Of a stretch of 6,049 nucleotides of DNA, positions 5,093 to 6,049 are shown one piece after another; position 1 is the first letter of the stretch; every line of letters starts with the position of its first letter. The notes under the pieces are model-generated. The model searched no databases, was not told where the DNA came from, and was given only the letters and a program-made list of their open reading frames with translations. The position numbers and the translations under genes are program-made. The DNA lies in contig JAQUNQ010000066.1 of assembly GCA_028717505.1 (NCBI GenBank), positions 1 to 6,049 of the forward strand. The letters are read 5' to 3'. The stretch comes from Candidatus Peribacteraceae bacterium. Its GTDB lineage: Bacteria > Patescibacteriota > Gracilibacteria > Peribacterales > Peribacteraceae.

Positions 5093-5440
5093 ATGTCTAC
5101 CGTCACTTCACCATCCTTTGAAGCTATGGAACAGTGTCGTGTCCTGCCCACGGATGTCGATCGTGCACAGAGCCTCGTCGATGCCCTCATCGCGAGTAAT
5201 GCCGAGACAAGTCTCGGCAAGATGCAGACCGTCATCGACGACTTCCTCGGACAACACCACCTGAGTTACCAAACGAGCGGAGGAGTTGTGCGCGCCCTGA
5301 TCAATGCGGAAAGACTGAACATCACCGGATACGATGCGATCGCCCCGGAAGTCCGCAGCAACCTCTCCATGTGCCTCTGCGGGATGCGCTTCGACCAGGA
5401 CGCTTCTGCTGTCGAGGAAACTCCCTCCGGTGTACAGTAG
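5093..5440 (+). CDS. Hypothetical protein, 115 aa
   Basis: I do not recognise this protein. It is cytosolic-looking, acidic and mainly helical, with likely helices at about 21-34 (DVDRAQSLVDALIA), 40-53 (SLGKMQTVIDDFLG) and 63-73 (GGVVRALINAE). A short cysteine pair, CLCG (94-97), sits near the end, and with C15 gives three cysteines. The tail from about 101 is polar and probably unordered. It starts 18 nt after the preceding 65-aa gene behind TCCCCCTCTCCC and is followed after 21 nt by a membrane-protein gene, so the three are probably one transcription unit. A perfect 9-bp inverted repeat lies inside the coding sequence at 5200-5219. Clean high-GC coding sequence and consistent gene spacing support it as real. 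Confidence 0.6.
   Translation: MSTVTSPSFEAMEQCRVLPTDVDRAQSLVDALIASNAETSLGKMQTVIDDFLGQHHLSYQTSGGVVRALINAERLNITGYDAIAPEVRSNLSMCLCGMRFDQDASAVEETPSGVQ
5200..5219. repeat. Perfect 9-bp inverted repeat inside the 115-aa gene
   Basis: TGCCGAGAC and GTCTCGGCA are exact reverse complements separated by only AA. As RNA this makes a stem of 8 bp with a tetraloop, CAAG, closed by A-T. As DNA it is a near-perfect 20 bp palindrome. It encodes residues around NAETSLG, so it may be chance, an internal protein-binding site or an mRNA structure. It has no T tract and so is not an intrinsic terminator. Confidence 0.6.
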
Positions 5441-5461
5441 AGTCCGTTTCCCCCTCATCTC
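5433..5461 (+). promoter_or_regulatory. Possible -10 box and C/T leader before the 108-aa gene
   Basis: TACAGT (5433-5438) overlaps the end of the 115-aa gene, 23 nt before the ATG at 5462. The leader that follows ends in TTTCCCCCTCATCTC, pyrimidine-rich like the tracts at 4877, 5093 and 5812. No clear -35 is seen, so a promoter here is doubtful; the tract is the more reliable observation. Confidence 0.25.
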
Positions 5462-5788
5462 ATGATGAACGCCTTCTCTCCTCTCGGAACCGGCCTCCAT
5501 GTCCAGGCACTCTTCGGCCTCGCCACGCTCGTCGGCTTCGTCCTGATCATCGTTTGGAGCGCGCGGTTCGCTTCCCGTGATCAGCTTCGTTCCCTCATCT
5601 CCTGGCTGCTCGCCATCGGGATCATCGGCTCGCTCCTCGCCACGCCGTTCATGGGCGGAGGTTTCCGCTGGATGATGTCCCGCGGTGGTTTCGAGTCCTT
5701 CGGCGGCTGCAAAAAGCAGCAGGACGCGGCGGGGAAGCAGGTCACTCCCCCCACAGGAGAAGCCCCGCAGGCACCCGCCAACGACTGA
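5462..5788 (+). CDS. Small membrane protein with two transmembrane helices, 108 aa
   Basis: I do not recognise a family. Two hydrophobic helices stand out at about 14-33 (VQALFGLATLVGFVLIIVWS) and 43-63 (RSLISWLLAIGIIGSLLATPF), joined by a short polar turn (ARFASRDQL). After them come GGGFRWMMSRGGFESFGG (65-82), a KKQQ patch and a proline-rich polar tail (about 95-108) that is probably unstructured. The start may be either of two adjacent ATG codons (5462 or 5465). It lies 21 nt after the 115-aa gene and 23 nt before the VIT1-like gene, and so may share a transcript with a transporter. It is not a typical lipoprotein: its single cysteine, C83, lies after both helices. Confidence 0.6.
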   Translation: MMNAFSPLGTGLHVQALFGLATLVGFVLIIVWSARFASRDQLRSLISWLLAIGIIGSLLATPFMGGGFRWMMSRGGFESFGGCKKQQDAAGKQVTPPTGEAPQAPAND

Positions 5789-5811
5789 ATCCCTGACACC
5801 CCCCCACGCCC
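5789..5811 (+). promoter_or_regulatory. C-rich leader before the VIT1-like gene
   Basis: The 23 nt between the 108-aa gene and the ATG at 5812 contain CACCCCCCCACGCCC and no Shine-Dalgarno sequence. This is the fifth gene in the window with a C-rich run touching its start. No riboswitch-like structure, for example a manganese or iron sensor, fits in so short a gap. Confidence 0.3.
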
Positions 5812-6049
5812 ATGTCCCCCTCTCTGGACATCGAGCGAGCCTACACGGCCCACCAGGCGAAGGATATCCATGGCTCGCGGCTGCGCGCAGTGATCGAGTA
5901 TGTTGTACTCGGCGGCAATGACGGCATCGTCACCACCTTCGCCGTCGTGGCGGGGACGGCGGGCGCGGCGCTCTCCGCGGGCATCGTGATCATTCTGGGA
6001 CTCGCGAACCTCATCGCGGACGGGATCTCCATGGGCGCCGGGGCCTATC
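5812..6049 (+). CDS. VIT1/CCC1-family transporter, N-terminal part (cut by window end)
   Basis: Only the first 79 codons are in the window and no stop is reached. Members of the VIT1/CCC1 family move Fe2+ or Mn2+ across membranes, in bacteria usually as detoxifying exporters. The diagnostic first helix is visible: VIEYVVLGGNDGIVTTFAVVAG (from about residue 27), where GGNDGIVTT matches the family's GxNDGLVST pattern with its membrane-embedded polar residues. A second helix follows (ALSAGIVIILGLANLIADGI), then SMGAGAY, matching the family's SMGxGEY motif with alanine in place of the usual glutamate. A hydrophilic N-terminal arm (residues 1-26) precedes helix 1. The start is set by the family N-terminus and the C-rich tract before it. 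Substrate cannot be told from this fragment. Confidence 0.85.
   Translation, partial: MSPSLDIERAYTAHQAKDIHGSRLRAVIEYVVLGGNDGIVTTFAVVAGTAGAALSAGIVIILGLANLIADGISMGAGAY

Noticed and set aside
1..6049. CRISPR array, insertion sequence, tRNA or rRNA gene
   Set aside because: No regularly spaced direct repeats, transposase motifs, terminal repeats or tRNA-like cloverleaf sequences were seen on either strand.

Overview
The window (about 60% GC) is chromosomal bacterial housekeeping DNA plus a cluster of small unrecognised genes. RsmG and FtsE point to Bacteria. TGA, TAG and TAA all end genes, so the standard bacterial code applies. I saw no Shine-Dalgarno motif at a real start. Instead, starts lie 6-11 nt behind a -10-like hexamer or directly behind a C/T-rich tract. 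Lack of SD sites and largely leaderless transcription would suit a candidate-phylum lineage (a GC-rich Patescibacteria/Peribacteria-like organism is my guess), but this assignment is weak and unproven.

Layout. 1-898, minus strand: pyrE (orotate phosphoribosyltransferase), then a 69-residue unknown gene behind an AT-rich island holding a near-consensus promoter. 961-3116, plus strand: rsmG, rlmE and ftsE, two rRNA methyltransferases and the ATPase of the FtsEX division complex; ftsX is not beside it. 3132-3548, minus strand: a four-helix membrane protein, convergent with ftsE and divergent from purM. 3599-4669, plus strand: purM (AIR synthetase). 4666-4856: a TTGACA/TAGAAT promoter overlapping the purM stop, a 23-codon leucine-rich micro-ORF and a hairpin with a T5 tract, together a candidate self-contained transcript of about 155 nt. 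4877-5788: three small unknown genes (65, 115 and 108 aa, the last with two membrane helices), closely spaced. 5812-end: the start of a VIT1/CCC1-family metal transporter, cut by the window edge.

Functional themes are nucleotide synthesis (pyrE, purM), ribosome modification (rsmG, rlmE), cell division (ftsE) and probably metal transport. Two divergent pairs (pyrE/rsmG, membrane gene/purM) share 50-62 bp promoter regions. No mobile element, CRISPR array, tRNA or rRNA was seen. The most interesting signals are the uniform placement of -10 boxes or pyrimidine tracts at start codons, and the promoter/Leu-rich micro-ORF/terminator unit after purM.
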